Below, one piece after another: positions 1-8,464 of a DNA stretch of 53,323 nucleotides. Position 1 is the first letter of the stretch. Each line of letters opens with the position of its first letter. The translations under genes and the position numbers were made by a program. The notes beneath the pieces were generated by a model. It was not told the origin of the DNA, did not search any database, and saw nothing but the letters and a program-made list of their open reading frames with translations. The stretch spans positions 1 to 53,323 of the forward strand of contig JAGPMT010000017.1 of assembly GCA_018052735.1 (NCBI GenBank). Direction: 5' to 3'. This DNA comes from Phycisphaerae bacterium. GTDB lineage: Bacteria > Planctomycetota > Phycisphaerae > Sedimentisphaerales > Anaerohalosphaeraceae.

Positions 1-556
1 GCATAATGTACTCAATGCCCTCGCTGTTATTGCCGCAGCAGAAGCGGCCGGTTTAAATTGGTCCATCCTGCAGCGGGAACTGGGGGATTTTGCCGGCATT
101 GACCGGCGGCTGATGCTTAAGGCCAAAATCGGGGGCATCACCATTTTGGATGATTACGCTCATCATCCTACAGAAATTCGTGCTTCGCTGGCGGCTATCC
201 GAGAAAAATATGCTCCGAAGCGGCTGTGGTGCCTTTTTCAGCCCCATCAATACAGCCGAACCCGTTTTTTGCTTGATGATTTTGCAGAAAGCTTTAAGCT
301 TGCCGATATAACCATTGTGCCGGAAATCTATTTCGTGCGGGACACTGCCGAAAGCAGAAGCAAAGTCAGCGCAGAAACGCTGGTCGAACGAATTACCCAA
401 CATCAGTGTCAAGCTCTGTTTATTAAGGATTTTGCCGGTATAGTGGAGTATTTGAAACAAAATGTAACTGACGGCGACTTGGTTGTTACAATGGGCGCCG
501 GAACCATTTGGAAGGTAGCCGATGAATATATTCAGTGGCTTGGAAAGCATTGTTAG
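1..556 (+). CDS. murC: UDP-N-acetylmuramate--L-alanine ligase, C-terminal part (MurC)
   Basis: Only the 3' end of the gene is in the window; the first complete codon is at base 2 and the frame is open to a TAG at 554-556. MurC is the cytoplasmic ATP-dependent ligase that adds L-alanine to UDP-MurNAc. What is seen is the end of the central Mur ligase domain (HNVLNALAVIAAA, the usual H-N-x-x-N-x-x-A run) and the whole C-terminal domain, with DDYAHHPTEI and FQPHQYSRT, both hallmarks of MurC rather than MurD/E/F. It overlaps murB by 35 bases, which implies co-translation. Order murC-murB-ddl-ftsQ is the classical division and cell wall cluster. Confidence 0.95.
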   Translation, partial: HNVLNALAVIAAAEAAGLNWSILQRELGDFAGIDRRLMLKAKIGGITILDDYAHHPTEIRASLAAIREKYAPKRLWCLFQPHQYSRTRFLLDDFAESFKLADITIVPEIYFVRDTAESRSKVSAETLVERITQHQCQALFIKDFAGIVEYLKQNVTDGDLVVTMGAGTIWKVADEYIQWLGKHC

Positions 557-1400
557 AAAAAACTGTCCCCTGCGGGATTTTACCTGGTATGGGCTGGGGG
601 GCAATGCAGAGTATCTTATTCAGCCCAAGACAGCCGACCAGCTAAGAGAGATCCTGAATCGGTGCCGGGAAAACGATATGCCGGTACGGGTTCTGGGATT
701 TGGATCGAACCTGCTGGTCAGCGATGAAGGCGTGCGCGGTGCGGTGCTCAAACTGGATGCCGATGCGTTCTGCCGCTATGAGTTCAGCGGGACAACCCTG
801 ACGGCTGGCGCTGGAGTCAACCTCAATAAGCTGGTGCTTGAATCGGTCCGCAAAGGCTTAGGCGGATTAGAGGCATTGACTGGCATCCCGGGTTCGGTAG
901 GCGGTGCGGTTCGTATGAACGCGGGGGGCAATTTCGGCGACATCGGCTCTTGTGTTAAAAGCGTAACTGTTATGGATAAGTACGGCAATCAGTTTGAGAA
1001 AGAAAAGCCCGAATTGGTGTTCGACTACCGCTGGACCAACATTACTGCCCCGGTCATTCTGTCTGCAACGATCGAATTGACCGAGTCAGACCCGGATGCA
1101 ATGCTTAAAACAGTCAAAGAGGTCTGGATTTACAAGAAAAACTCCCAGCCCCTGAATACACGGAATGCCGGGTGCATTTTCAAAAATCCCAGAGGCATGT
1201 CTGCCGGCGCCCTGATTGACCGTGCCGGATTAAAGGGGACGCAGTTGGGCGGAGCCGTTGTGAGTGAAAAGCATGCCAATTTCATCGTGACTGAAAGCGG
1301 CTGCACCAGCTCCGATGTCAAGCAGCTCATTGAGCTGATCCGGACCAAAGTCAAAGAAGTCTTCGACGTGGATCTCGAACTGGAAATTGAAATCTGGTAA
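522..1400 (+). CDS. murB: UDP-N-acetylenolpyruvoylglucosamine reductase (MurB)
   Basis: FAD-dependent reductase that makes UDP-N-acetylmuramate from the enolpyruvyl intermediate, the substrate source for MurC. 292 residues, normal for a short (type II) MurB. The FAD-binding half shows GLGGNAEYL (about 24-32), GFGSNLLVSD (about 59-68) and GIPGSVGGAVRMNAGG (about 121-136). The C-terminal substrate domain has NAGCIFKNP and GALIDRAGLKG. The position that holds the catalytic Ser229 in E. coli (G-S-F-F-K-N-P) is Cys218 here. The ATG at 522 lies inside murC; starting there gives a normal N-terminus (MNIFSGLESIV), so a long overlap is likely real. Confidence 0.95.
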   Translation: MNIFSGLESIVRKNCPLRDFTWYGLGGNAEYLIQPKTADQLREILNRCRENDMPVRVLGFGSNLLVSDEGVRGAVLKLDADAFCRYEFSGTTLTAGAGVNLNKLVLESVRKGLGGLEALTGIPGSVGGAVRMNAGGNFGDIGSCVKSVTVMDKYGNQFEKEKPELVFDYRWTNITAPVILSATIELTESDPDAMLKTVKEVWIYKKNSQPLNTRNAGCIFKNPRGMSAGALIDRAGLKGTQLGGAVVSEKHANFIVTESGCTSSDVKQLIELIRTKVKEVFDVDLELEIEIW

Positions 1401-1405
1401 TAAAT

Positions 1406-1510
1406 AATCCGAAACCCTAAGTACAAAAATCCAAGTAATTCATTTGCATTAAGACACAGACATGCAGGGTACTGTGTTTGTTTTGGATTGAGAACTTAGA
1501 ATTTCGGATT
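1406..1510. repeat. Long imperfect inverted repeat in the murB-ddl gap
   Basis: The 139-base gap between murB and ddl is almost filled by one imperfect palindrome. AATCCGAAA (1406-1414) pairs with TTTCGGATT (1502-1510), CTAAGT (1417-1422) with ACTTAG (1494-1499), AATCCAA (about 1428-1434) with TTGGATT (1483-1489), and ACACAG (1454-1459) with CTGTGT (1472-1477). A T-run (1509-1514) follows the right arm. It could be a mobile palindromic intergenic element or an RNA hairpin between co-transcribed genes. It has no coding capacity. Confidence 0.6.
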
Positions 1511-1539
1511 TTTTCATAACAACAGCCGATATAAATTAA

Positions 1540-2514
1540 ATGCAGAAAGAACTGACACAACTGAAAATTGCGGTTTTAGCCGGCGGCATCGGCTCGGAAA
1601 GGCCTATCAGCTTATTGAGCGGCCAGACAGTATGCAGCGCCCTCAAAGAAGCAGGATTTACGGTTGTTTTGAGCGATATTACTCCCGACAACACAGCTAT
1701 TTTAGAGGACGACTCTATTGATGTCTTCTTCCCGATTCTGCATGGTCAGTTTGGGGAAGATGGGCATCTTCAGCAGCTTTTTGAGCAGCGCAATCTGTGC
1801 TTTACCGGTTCGGGCTCACAGGCCAGTCGGCTGGCTTTTGACAAACTGCTCAGCAAACAGGTTTTTTTTCAGGCAGGGCTTCCGATAGCCCGGCATCTGG
1901 TTGTTCATTCCTCCGATACGGAGGCGGATTTGAAGCAGCTGCTGCCCCGGCTGGCCGACAAATTCGTTATCAAGCCCGTCCGGCAAGGCAGCAGTGTCGG
2001 GGTTACCATTACCGACGATCTCAATATCGCCGCCGCCAAAGCAATGGAATGCCTGCATCAGTACGGCGACTGCATGGTTGAGGAGTTTATTGCCGGCCGA
2101 GAAATTACCGCCGGCATTCTCAATGGAACTGCCCTTCCGCTTATCGAGATCCGCAGCAAAGCCGCTTTTTACGATTTTAAGGCCAAGTATGAAAGCGATG
2201 AAACAGAATATTTATTCGATACGATTAACGACCAGAGTCTTGTGAAAAAGATTCAGGACACAGCAGCTGCCTGCTTTAAGGAACTTGGCTGCCGGCATTT
2301 GAGCCGGGTGGATTTTATCGTTACCAATGACGGCCGGCCGGTCATACTGGAAATCAATACGCTGCCGGGATTTACCAGCCATTCACTGCTTCCGATGGCT
2401 GCCCGGAAAGCGGGGATTTCAACGCCGCAGCTGTGCCGGCAGATTGTCGAGGCGGCATGGAAAGACTATAACAACCGTTCGCATCGGTGTTCCTGTCGCC
2501 GAAGCGGCAGCTGA
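1540..2514 (+). CDS. ddl: D-alanine--D-alanine ligase
   Basis: ATP-grasp ligase joining two D-alanines for the peptidoglycan stem peptide; cytoplasmic. 324 residues. Seen in order: N-terminal LAGGIGSERPISLLSG (about 12-27), HGQFGEDG (about 68-75), ATP-binding FVIKPVRQGSSVGV (about 143-156), VEEFIAGREITAGIL (about 178-192), and metal/substrate-binding EINTLPGFTSHSLLP (about 270-284). These match the Ddl pattern of G-G-x-S-x-E-R at the start and E-x-N-t-x-P-G-f-T near the end. It sits in the usual place between murB and ftsQ. The last dozen residues (after WKDYN) are polar and basic and not typical of the family. Confidence 0.95.
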   Translation: MQKELTQLKIAVLAGGIGSERPISLLSGQTVCSALKEAGFTVVLSDITPDNTAILEDDSIDVFFPILHGQFGEDGHLQQLFEQRNLCFTGSGSQASRLAFDKLLSKQVFFQAGLPIARHLVVHSSDTEADLKQLLPRLADKFVIKPVRQGSSVGVTITDDLNIAAAKAMECLHQYGDCMVEEFIAGREITAGILNGTALPLIEIRSKAAFYDFKAKYESDETEYLFDTINDQSLVKKIQDTAAACFKELGCRHLSRVDFIVTNDGRPVILEINTLPGFTSHSLLPMAARKAGISTPQLCRQIVEAAWKDYNNRSHRCSCRRSGS

Positions 2515-2576
2515 GCTTAAAACCGTCTTTCGGCGGATAGAGTCTGCCGGTTTTACTATTGTGTACTATTTCGCTG

Positions 2577-3512
2577 ATGACACGAAAAAAAGCAAAATCG
2601 GATACAGGTTCAGGCGGCTTCTTTTTTCAAAAGAAAAAACGCCGCAAAAGCGGCACCGCTATTTCGTGGGTAACGGCGCTGAAAATTACCCTGTCGATTA
2701 TGTTCCTGACACTTCTGGCCGCCGGAGGTGCTGTCGGTCTGATATATCTTGAGCGTTATGTTAAAGAGGCTGCTGCTGCACAAACACCAACGGGTTCGCT
2801 GAAGCTGGTCAACTCGCCGGCGTGGCTCAATCAGGACTGGATTGACGCCTTGGTAAAGGCCGCCGGCGGCAAACGGTTTGAGCTGGATGACAAATCTGCC
2901 CGTCAGGTGGCAAGACGGCTGGAACAGCTGTCGTGGCTGACCGATGTGAGAGTGCAAACCACACCGGAATTTCTGGAAGTAACAGCAATTTATCGAAGAC
3001 CTATCGCGATAGTTTCGGTCAGTCGAACCCGCAAATTTTATCTGGATGCGGATATGGTTGTACTGGATTATATCCCCGTTTCGGCTATTCCCGTTATCGA
3101 AATCACGGGACTGGCCAAAACCAACGTATCCGAACCGGGGCAGATCTGGCTGGCCGATGACGCCAAAGCTGCCGTTGAACTTCTTAATTGGCTGTATCTG
3201 ATGGATGTGCACTTTCAGCAGGAACAAAAACTGCCTAAACCGCTGATAGATGAAATCATAAGCGTTGACGTATCCAATTTCGCCGCTCGGAAAAGCCGGT
3301 CTGCCCCCAATATCGTTTTAAACGTCAAAGACGGCACTCGGATTCTTTGGGGAGCTGCCTGGGGGCAGTCAGATGTTTATTTAGAAGCCAGCGAAAAGAT
3401 CAAAGTGGCCCGCTTGTATGAATACTTTATCGACCACGGCTATACCTTGCAGGGATCCGCAAAAAATATTGAACTCCGCTGGCTGGAAGACAGCATTCCG
3501 CGGCCCCAGTAA
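2577..3512 (+). CDS. ftsQ: FtsQ/DivIB-like cell division protein
   Basis: Single-pass inner-membrane protein of about 311 residues. A basic cytoplasmic N-terminus (MTRKKAKSD..., KKKRRK) is followed by one membrane segment (about residues 35-58) and a periplasmic region. The first periplasmic stretch (about 70-145) looks like a POTRA domain, with NSPAWLNQDWIDALVKAAGG followed by LEQLSWLTDVRVQ...LEVTAIYRRPIA, as in FtsQ. FtsQ links FtsL/FtsB to the divisome; that role is inferred from topology and from the position after ddl. ATG at 2577 was preferred over an in-frame TTG at 2559. No ftsA or ftsZ follows: the next gene is convergent and unrelated. Confidence 0.72.
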   Translation: MTRKKAKSDTGSGGFFFQKKKRRKSGTAISWVTALKITLSIMFLTLLAAGGAVGLIYLERYVKEAAAAQTPTGSLKLVNSPAWLNQDWIDALVKAAGGKRFELDDKSARQVARRLEQLSWLTDVRVQTTPEFLEVTAIYRRPIAIVSVSRTRKFYLDADMVVLDYIPVSAIPVIEITGLAKTNVSEPGQIWLADDAKAAVELLNWLYLMDVHFQQEQKLPKPLIDEIISVDVSNFAARKSRSAPNIVLNVKDGTRILWGAAWGQSDVYLEASEKIKVARLYEYFIDHGYTLQGSAKNIELRWLEDSIPRPQ

Positions 3513-3540
3513 GAATGATTCTTTCTGCCTACTGGCAAAA

Positions 3541-4713
3541 TTACCACAGCCATCGGCACAGATGCGCTGACAGGAGTCCCAAAAATGTCCCGACGATATT
3601 TCCCAGCACAGCCATCAGCAAGCCCACAGGTGCAAGCTGGGGATGATAAATGCCGGCCGTTACAGGCGCAGAAGCAGTTCCTCCAATGCAGGCCTGACTG
3701 GCGGCAGCCAGCAGAGCCAACGGGACTTTCATCAACCGTGCTGCGGCCAGCAGACAGGCAGCATGAATCACTATCCAGATGACTCCGACTGCAAGAAAAA
3801 CCGGCAGATTTCCTGCATATGACAAACCAGTTTTCGCTCCGAGGGAAGCCAGCACCAGATACAGCAGCAGGAAGCCCGCACGGCTTGAGCCGCAGGTCTG
3901 GAGTCTGCGGGCGGGTGTGAAAGACAGCCCGATTCCCATCAGTGTAGCCAACATAATCGACCATACAGCAGGATTAATAATGCCCTGCACAGAAGGAAGC
4001 AATCGACCAGCCCAGACAGATATGCCGGCGGCAGCAGATGCGATGATGGCGACAGCAGCCATACCGGCAATGCGATTGCCGCTATCCGCGGGAGAAGATT
4101 TCTGTCTGGCACGAGCGGCTAAATCGTTCAATAAACCGATGCGGGAGCCGTTCCAGCAGTCAAAGCGGCTTTGATGAGCAGCCAGCGACACCAGCAGCGC
4201 CATCCATCCATAGGCAATCAGCGTATCGGTCAGAATAATTAGTCCAAACAGCTCATCGGGGGTTCCAACAGCCTCTTTAACAGCAATCATATTAAATGAG
4301 CCGCCTATCCAAGAGCCGCATAAAGGACCGATGGCTTTCCATGCGTCATCGGGCAGCCAAGGACGCAACAGCAGCATTGCTGCCGGTCCCCCCAGCAGAA
4401 TACCTATTGCCGCAATTGCCATGACGCCCAGCGCCACCGGCCCGAGACGGACAATACCGCTGACATCAGACGACAGCAGCAGCAGCGTTAATGCGGCCGG
4501 CAGTACCCATGCCGTTATCCAGCTGTAAACTTCACTCTGCTTGGGCAGAATACCAGCGGTATGGGCTAACATGGGAATGGTATAAATCCAGAACATTGAC
4601 GGCAGGATGCTGAACAGTTTTTTGCCCACAGGCCGGGAATCAATAAACACTATCAGCCCCTCGATTGTCAGCAGGACAATCAGAGTCCAAACAGGATGAG
4701 CGGTTATATTCAT
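3541..4713 (-). CDS. DUF819-family (YjcL-like) integral membrane protein
   Basis: About 390 residues, almost entirely hydrophobic helices (roughly ten segments), so a polytopic inner-membrane protein. Matching the DUF819 pattern are GSWIGGSFNMIAVKEA in the middle and, near the end, CIGGTASAPVTAG followed by LAPVGLLMAVLGNIVGT. These two glycine-rich motifs look like paired transporter half-sites, but the family's substrate is not known to me. The ATG at 4713 overlaps the TGA of the upstream dNTPase gene (ATGA, 4710-4713), so translation is coupled; upstream in-frame codons would run deep into that gene and were rejected. Last gene of the 8310-3541 operon. Confidence 0.8.
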   Translation of the reverse strand: MNITAHPVWTLIVLLTIEGLIVFIDSRPVGKKLFSILPSMFWIYTIPMLAHTAGILPKQSEVYSWITAWVLPAALTLLLLSSDVSGIVRLGPVALGVMAIAAIGILLGGPAAMLLLRPWLPDDAWKAIGPLCGSWIGGSFNMIAVKEAVGTPDELFGLIILTDTLIAYGWMALLVSLAAHQSRFDCWNGSRIGLLNDLAARARQKSSPADSGNRIAGMAAVAIIASAAAGISVWAGRLLPSVQGIINPAVWSIMLATLMGIGLSFTPARRLQTCGSSRAGFLLLYLVLASLGAKTGLSYAGNLPVFLAVGVIWIVIHAACLLAAARLMKVPLALLAAASQACIGGTASAPVTAGIYHPQLAPVGLLMAVLGNIVGTFLGLLSAHLCRWLW

Positions 4714-5810
4714 TGCGTTAAAGGCAAAGCAAGCTGAAGACAATAGCGGTCGGTCATTCCCGCAATATAGTCGCAGACAACCCGATACAGTCCCTGTGAA
4801 GCAATCATTTGCCGGTAAAAGTGCGGCATTTTGTCTGGGCACAAACACAAATCCTCAAACAGCGCCGCCAGCCAATCCTGCGCCTTTTCGGCTGTCTGGC
4901 GGATGGTCGGATCCAGATACATATTCTGCATCAGGAATGTTTCAAGCTGGCAAAGGGCCGTATGGATGCTGTCGGACAGACCAATCAGCGGATGGGGATG
5001 CTCATAGACCTGTTCGAGCCGAACAATTGATGCCTCATTTATTTTTTTTCGGCTGGTTTCTATAACATCGCTTGCCAGAATATCCATAATGGTTTTGACC
5101 AGACGGGTGCGCCGGATCACATAGTCGTGAATACGGTCAAGTGCAATCTTCTTTTCGGCCAGCTTATACAGCGCTAAACCGGTCAGTTCAGACAGGTCAA
5201 GCAGCCGAGACCGAAGACCGTCTTCAAGATCATGGCAATTATAGGCAATCCGGTCGGCAATGTCGGCAATCTGACCTTCCAAAGACGGTCGGACAGGCCA
5301 GCCGGAGTGCCTGAAAGGACGGTCATAAGGGCTGGTGTGTTTGACCAAGCCCAGACGTGTTTCGAACATCAGGTTCAGACCGCGGAAATCAGGATAAGGA
5401 CACTCGATAAAATCAACAATCCTTAAGGCCTGACTGTTGTGTTCAAAGCCGCCATAGTCAGCCATCAAATCATTGAGAATATGCTCGCCGGTATGGCCGA
5501 AAGGCGGATGCCCCAAGTCATGGGCAAGACAAATTGCCTCTGTGAGGGCCTCGTTGAGGTTGAGAGCACGGGCAATTGTGCGGCCGATCTGGGCAACCTC
5601 GATACTATGGGTCAAACGGGTACGGTAATGGTCGTCCAGACCGGTTGTAAAGACCTGTGTTTTGCCTTCCAGCCGGCGGAAGGCAGCACTGTGGATGATG
5701 CGGTCGCGGTCGCGTTCAAAAGCCCCCCGAAACGGATGGGGCGGTTCGGGGATTTGCCGGCCGCGGCTGATAGATTCCGTAACAGCATAACTGGCAAGCA
5801 ATTCGGTCAT
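4710..5810 (-). CDS. dgt: HD-domain deoxyguanosinetriphosphate triphosphohydrolase-like protein
   Basis: 366 residues. dNTP triphosphohydrolase of the Dgt type 2 group: cleaves dNTPs to the nucleoside and tripolyphosphate, lowering the dNTP pool. Visible features are the N-terminal RDRIIHSAAFRRLEGKTQVF (about 34-53) and the HD metal site RTRLTHSIEVAQI ... LAHDLGHPPFGHTGE (H, HD and downstream D), plus FEHNSQALRI. This set is diagnostic for Dgt-like enzymes. The start ATG at 5810 overlaps the upstream HIT gene stop (ATGA at 5807-5810) and its own end overlaps the DUF819 start, so three genes are translationally chained. Actual substrate preference cannot be read from the sequence. Confidence 0.9.
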   Translation of the reverse strand: MTELLASYAVTESISRGRQIPEPPHPFRGAFERDRDRIIHSAAFRRLEGKTQVFTTGLDDHYRTRLTHSIEVAQIGRTIARALNLNEALTEAICLAHDLGHPPFGHTGEHILNDLMADYGGFEHNSQALRIVDFIECPYPDFRGLNLMFETRLGLVKHTSPYDRPFRHSGWPVRPSLEGQIADIADRIAYNCHDLEDGLRSRLLDLSELTGLALYKLAEKKIALDRIHDYVIRRTRLVKTIMDILASDVIETSRKKINEASIVRLEQVYEHPHPLIGLSDSIHTALCQLETFLMQNMYLDPTIRQTAEKAQDWLAALFEDLCLCPDKMPHFYRQMIASQGLYRVVCDYIAGMTDRYCLQLALPLTQ

Positions 5811-6319
5811 CGTCGGCTTGGCAGATGTTCGGTTCGGCTGATTTCAACAAGTTGGTCGTAGAGTTCATAAAGCCCCTGACTGATGACATCCGTATCACTG
5901 CAGACATGCATAAAGTTGGTGTCGCCGTCCCAGCGGGGCACAACGTGAATATGCAAATGGCCCGGCAATCCCGCTCCGGCACAGCGTCCGAAATTCATTC
6001 CGACATTAAAACCGTGCGGGCGTATTGCCAGCGACAGAGCCTTCTGGCAATCCCGAACCAAGGTCAGCAAAGTCAGCAATTCCTCATCGGATGCATCATC
6101 CAGCGTGGCAATATGGCGATTGGGAGCTATCAATAGGTGTCCATTGTTGTATGGAAACCGGTTGAAGACAACAAACGCCTGTTCCGTGCGCCATAACAGG
6201 CAATTATCACGGTCTTTCTCGACAGCAGCCAGATAATCACACAGAAAACAGCCCTCCTTGTGGGAAAGGCCTTGTATATATTTGATCCGCCATGGCGCCC
6301 AGAGATTTTTTCGTTCCAT
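5807..6319 (-). CDS. HIT-family nucleotide hydrolase/transferase
   Basis: 170-residue histidine-triad protein. The triad HLHIHVVPRW (about 121-130) is preceded by NGHLLIAPNRH (about 59-69) and by CFLCDY near residue 25, a Cys pair that binds zinc in this HIT branch. The opening WAPWRIKYI with this layout is typical of bacterial HIT proteins related to Ap4A phosphorylase. Likely reaction: attack on a nucleotide phosphoester or diadenosine polyphosphate through the middle histidine. A strong ribosome site (AAGGAG) lies about 9 bases before the ATG at 6319. Neighbour of a dNTPase, so a nucleotide-salvage or sanitation role is plausible. Confidence 0.9.
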   Translation of the reverse strand: MERKNLWAPWRIKYIQGLSHKEGCFLCDYLAAVEKDRDNCLLWRTEQAFVVFNRFPYNNGHLLIAPNRHIATLDDASDEELLTLLTLVRDCQKALSLAIRPHGFNVGMNFGRCAGAGLPGHLHIHVVPRWDGDTNFMHVCSDTDVISQGLYELYDQLVEISRTEHLPSRR

Positions 6320-6339
6320 GGATTCGGCTCCTTGCGCCG

Positions 6340-7329
6340 TCAGGGATTCGGGATATACTCCAGTGATATGGTCTGGCTGACCGTCAGGACCGGCAGCGAA
6401 TCACCCAACGGCAGCATAAACTCTGCCATCACATTCAGGGTGTACTGCTGCTGCTCGCTTTCAATCAGCCCCCGGTCGATATCAAAAATCTGTGTACCTG
6501 TTCCTTCAAGGGATTTGAACTTGTAATTGCGAAGAAAACCAAAAAGCCCCCGCATCTGGAAACTGGTTTCATCGTACGGACGGACAAAATCCTTCATCGG
6601 CTCGTCGCTGAGGGCATAACGGCATTGGATAACAGCCTTGCGCGGCTGGTCCGGTTCGGCAGTAATATGATCCAGCGTATAGGTTGTGATGCGGGCCGGT
6701 GGCTGATAGAGCGGAGCCGGCCAAGGAACCAGCTGTTTGGTCTGCCATGTTTGACCGACTGTCAAACGAACCGGATCCGGCACAGCGGCGGCTGAATCCC
6801 ACAAAAACCACTGCATTGCAATAAAGTCATAAAGCATGTCGGGATTTTTAATATTCTGGGTGGCGCTTTTATCAAATGACTCCTTGCCCAGCTCTTTGGT
6901 TATCCGCTCAAGGTCGCTGTAATCTGCGATTTCCCCCGTCGGAGACAGCTTCAGGATAAACCCTTTGCCCGGCAGGGTCTCCATAGCATCCTGCGACTCT
7001 TTTCGGCCGGAAAACGATGAACGGGTTACTTTGGCGGATACGCATTCGGCTTTAAGGGTTGTCAGGCCGAAGGGGTCAACCTCCATCGGCGTGTAGCTCA
7101 TCACCAACTCCAGTTTTTCACTCATTGTCTGAGGGCGAGATTTCTTGGATGGGTCGCTGGTGGTCAAGTCGATTTCTGTGACCCGCTCGGAGACCATTTT
7201 GTAGGTAATCGGCACTCCTTTTTCAAACGAAACCAGAAGCCATGTATCCTGCGGCAGCTGCCCCGTATGGCGGCAGCCGGCAGTCATCAGCACAAGCGGC
7301 AGAATCAGCCAAAGCCAGCAATTCTTCAC
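6340..7329 (-). CDS. Lipoprotein, DUF6263-like
   Basis: 329 residues with a lipoprotein signal (hydrophobic WLWLILPLVLM followed by TAGC, Cys19). The mature part is beta-rich and has no catalytic motif I recognise. It shares an outline with the next upstream gene: a stretch such as YKMVSERVTEIDL near the N-terminus, then GFILKLSPTGEIADYSDLE in the middle (paralogue: SYTIKLSPNGKAELLDAQ), then SWT/TWQTKQLVPWPAP-type and YKF...FDIDRGL stretches. This layout resembles planctomycete DUF6263 proteins, whose function is unknown. The gap to the upstream paralogue is 33 bases and to the HIT gene 20 bases, so it is within the operon. Assignment to DUF6263 is tentative. Confidence 0.65.
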   Translation of the reverse strand: MKNCWLWLILPLVLMTAGCRHTGQLPQDTWLLVSFEKGVPITYKMVSERVTEIDLTTSDPSKKSRPQTMSEKLELVMSYTPMEVDPFGLTTLKAECVSAKVTRSSFSGRKESQDAMETLPGKGFILKLSPTGEIADYSDLERITKELGKESFDKSATQNIKNPDMLYDFIAMQWFLWDSAAAVPDPVRLTVGQTWQTKQLVPWPAPLYQPPARITTYTLDHITAEPDQPRKAVIQCRYALSDEPMKDFVRPYDETSFQMRGLFGFLRNYKFKSLEGTGTQIFDIDRGLIESEQQQYTLNVMAEFMLPLGDSLPVLTVSQTISLEYIPNP

Positions 7330-7362
7330 AGCGATTCCTTTCCTGCAAAACCGGCACAGCGG

Positions 7363-8310
7363 TTAGTCTAATTTCTCCAGGCGAATGCGATTGGTAAACT
7401 GCATGGTCAGGGTATCGGGGCCCTTGGCAGGATCGCCGTTTTCCGGCATCTCCTGAGCGACATAACGGCTCACCAATGTCTCTTCGCTCAGCAGAACTGT
7501 TCCCGTACTGGTATCCAGCTTCATGGTGCCGGTATAGATGTCTTCGTTATCAAACATTTTGGCAAACATGCCCATAGAACCCGAAGCAGCCGTCCCCTCT
7601 GCAGCCGGTTCAGCCGTTTCAGAGGCCACCATATCTATGGTAGCGATGTGGCCATCCAAACGGGTAAAGGTATAAACCTTTTTATAGGTCTTTGGAGCCA
7701 GCAATCCCGGCGGTGAAGGCACAACTTGCGTCCACGAGTCTTTGAGGGAAATGTCAGCCGCTTTCTCTTTCGGCAATGCGGCAATCTGGTGACGCTCGGC
7801 AACTGCCTTAGCATCCAGCAAACCTGTTACAAGCTGTTTTTCGTATCCCGAGGAAACAGAGGCCAAAGCGGCTTGTGCATCCAGCAGTTCAGCTTTGCCA
7901 TTCGGTGAAAGCTTAATGGTGTAGCTTTGCCCCAGCAGTTTGGCCAGCGGGCTGGATTTATCTTTCTCGTCAGCGCTGTTGAAGGCAAATTTCGGCTCAT
8001 TCTTGTTGATTACATTAACCGCCAAGTCATTAATCGTTACCTTGACTGCGGCAATGCCGTCGGCATCTACACTTTCGACTGTCTGGGTGAAGCCCATCTC
8101 AATCCATGTCTTGGTCTGCTCTTCACGCAGCTTGCCGAGGTTGGGCTGGTCAAACCGGAAGTCTTTAATAAGCTCTGTGGTTGCTTTATAGCGAGCGGTT
8201 GAATCGGGAGTCAACTTCAGCCCCAGCTGCGCCGAGGGTCCGCACCCGCTCAACAGCACTGCCGCACCCGCTGCCACCACCGCCAGAATCACACCTTGAT
8301 TGCGTGACAT
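7363..8310 (-). CDS. Lipoprotein, DUF6263-like; first gene of the operon
   Basis: 315 residues with a clean lipobox (LLSGC, Cys23). The mature N-terminus LGLKLTPDSTARYKATTE is characteristic of DUF6263-type planctomycete lipoproteins, followed by YTIKLSPNGKAELLDAQAAL in the middle, and DIYTGTMKLDTSTGTVLLSEET towards the end. Similar architecture to the downstream lipoprotein suggests an old tandem duplication. Predicted to be anchored in the periplasmic face of a membrane; no enzymatic motif seen. ATG at 8310 follows a GGAGAGCGGTT leader, which serves as ribosome site. It is the first gene of the run ending at 3541, so the operon promoter should lie in 8311-8530. Confidence 0.7.
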   Translation of the reverse strand: MSRNQGVILAVVAAGAAVLLSGCGPSAQLGLKLTPDSTARYKATTELIKDFRFDQPNLGKLREEQTKTWIEMGFTQTVESVDADGIAAVKVTINDLAVNVINKNEPKFAFNSADEKDKSSPLAKLLGQSYTIKLSPNGKAELLDAQAALASVSSGYEKQLVTGLLDAKAVAERHQIAALPKEKAADISLKDSWTQVVPSPPGLLAPKTYKKVYTFTRLDGHIATIDMVASETAEPAAEGTAASGSMGMFAKMFDNEDIYTGTMKLDTSTGTVLLSEETLVSRYVAQEMPENGDPAKGPDTLTMQFTNRIRLEKLD

Positions 8311-8464
8311 AACCGCTCTCCTTAATGCATAAAAGGTTTACCGTTCTATCCAACCATTTCGGCGATTGATTATAACTGTTAACTACTCATCTGACAACAG
8401 GAAATAAGACAGGAATCTGAAAATTGTGGAGATTTTTTTGTGGCAATGGAGAAAAAATCCAGTC

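Noticed and set aside
2559-2576. TTG start for the ftsQ-like gene at 2559
   Set aside because: Adds only six residues without a better ribosome site; ATG at 2577 gives the basic N-terminus expected.
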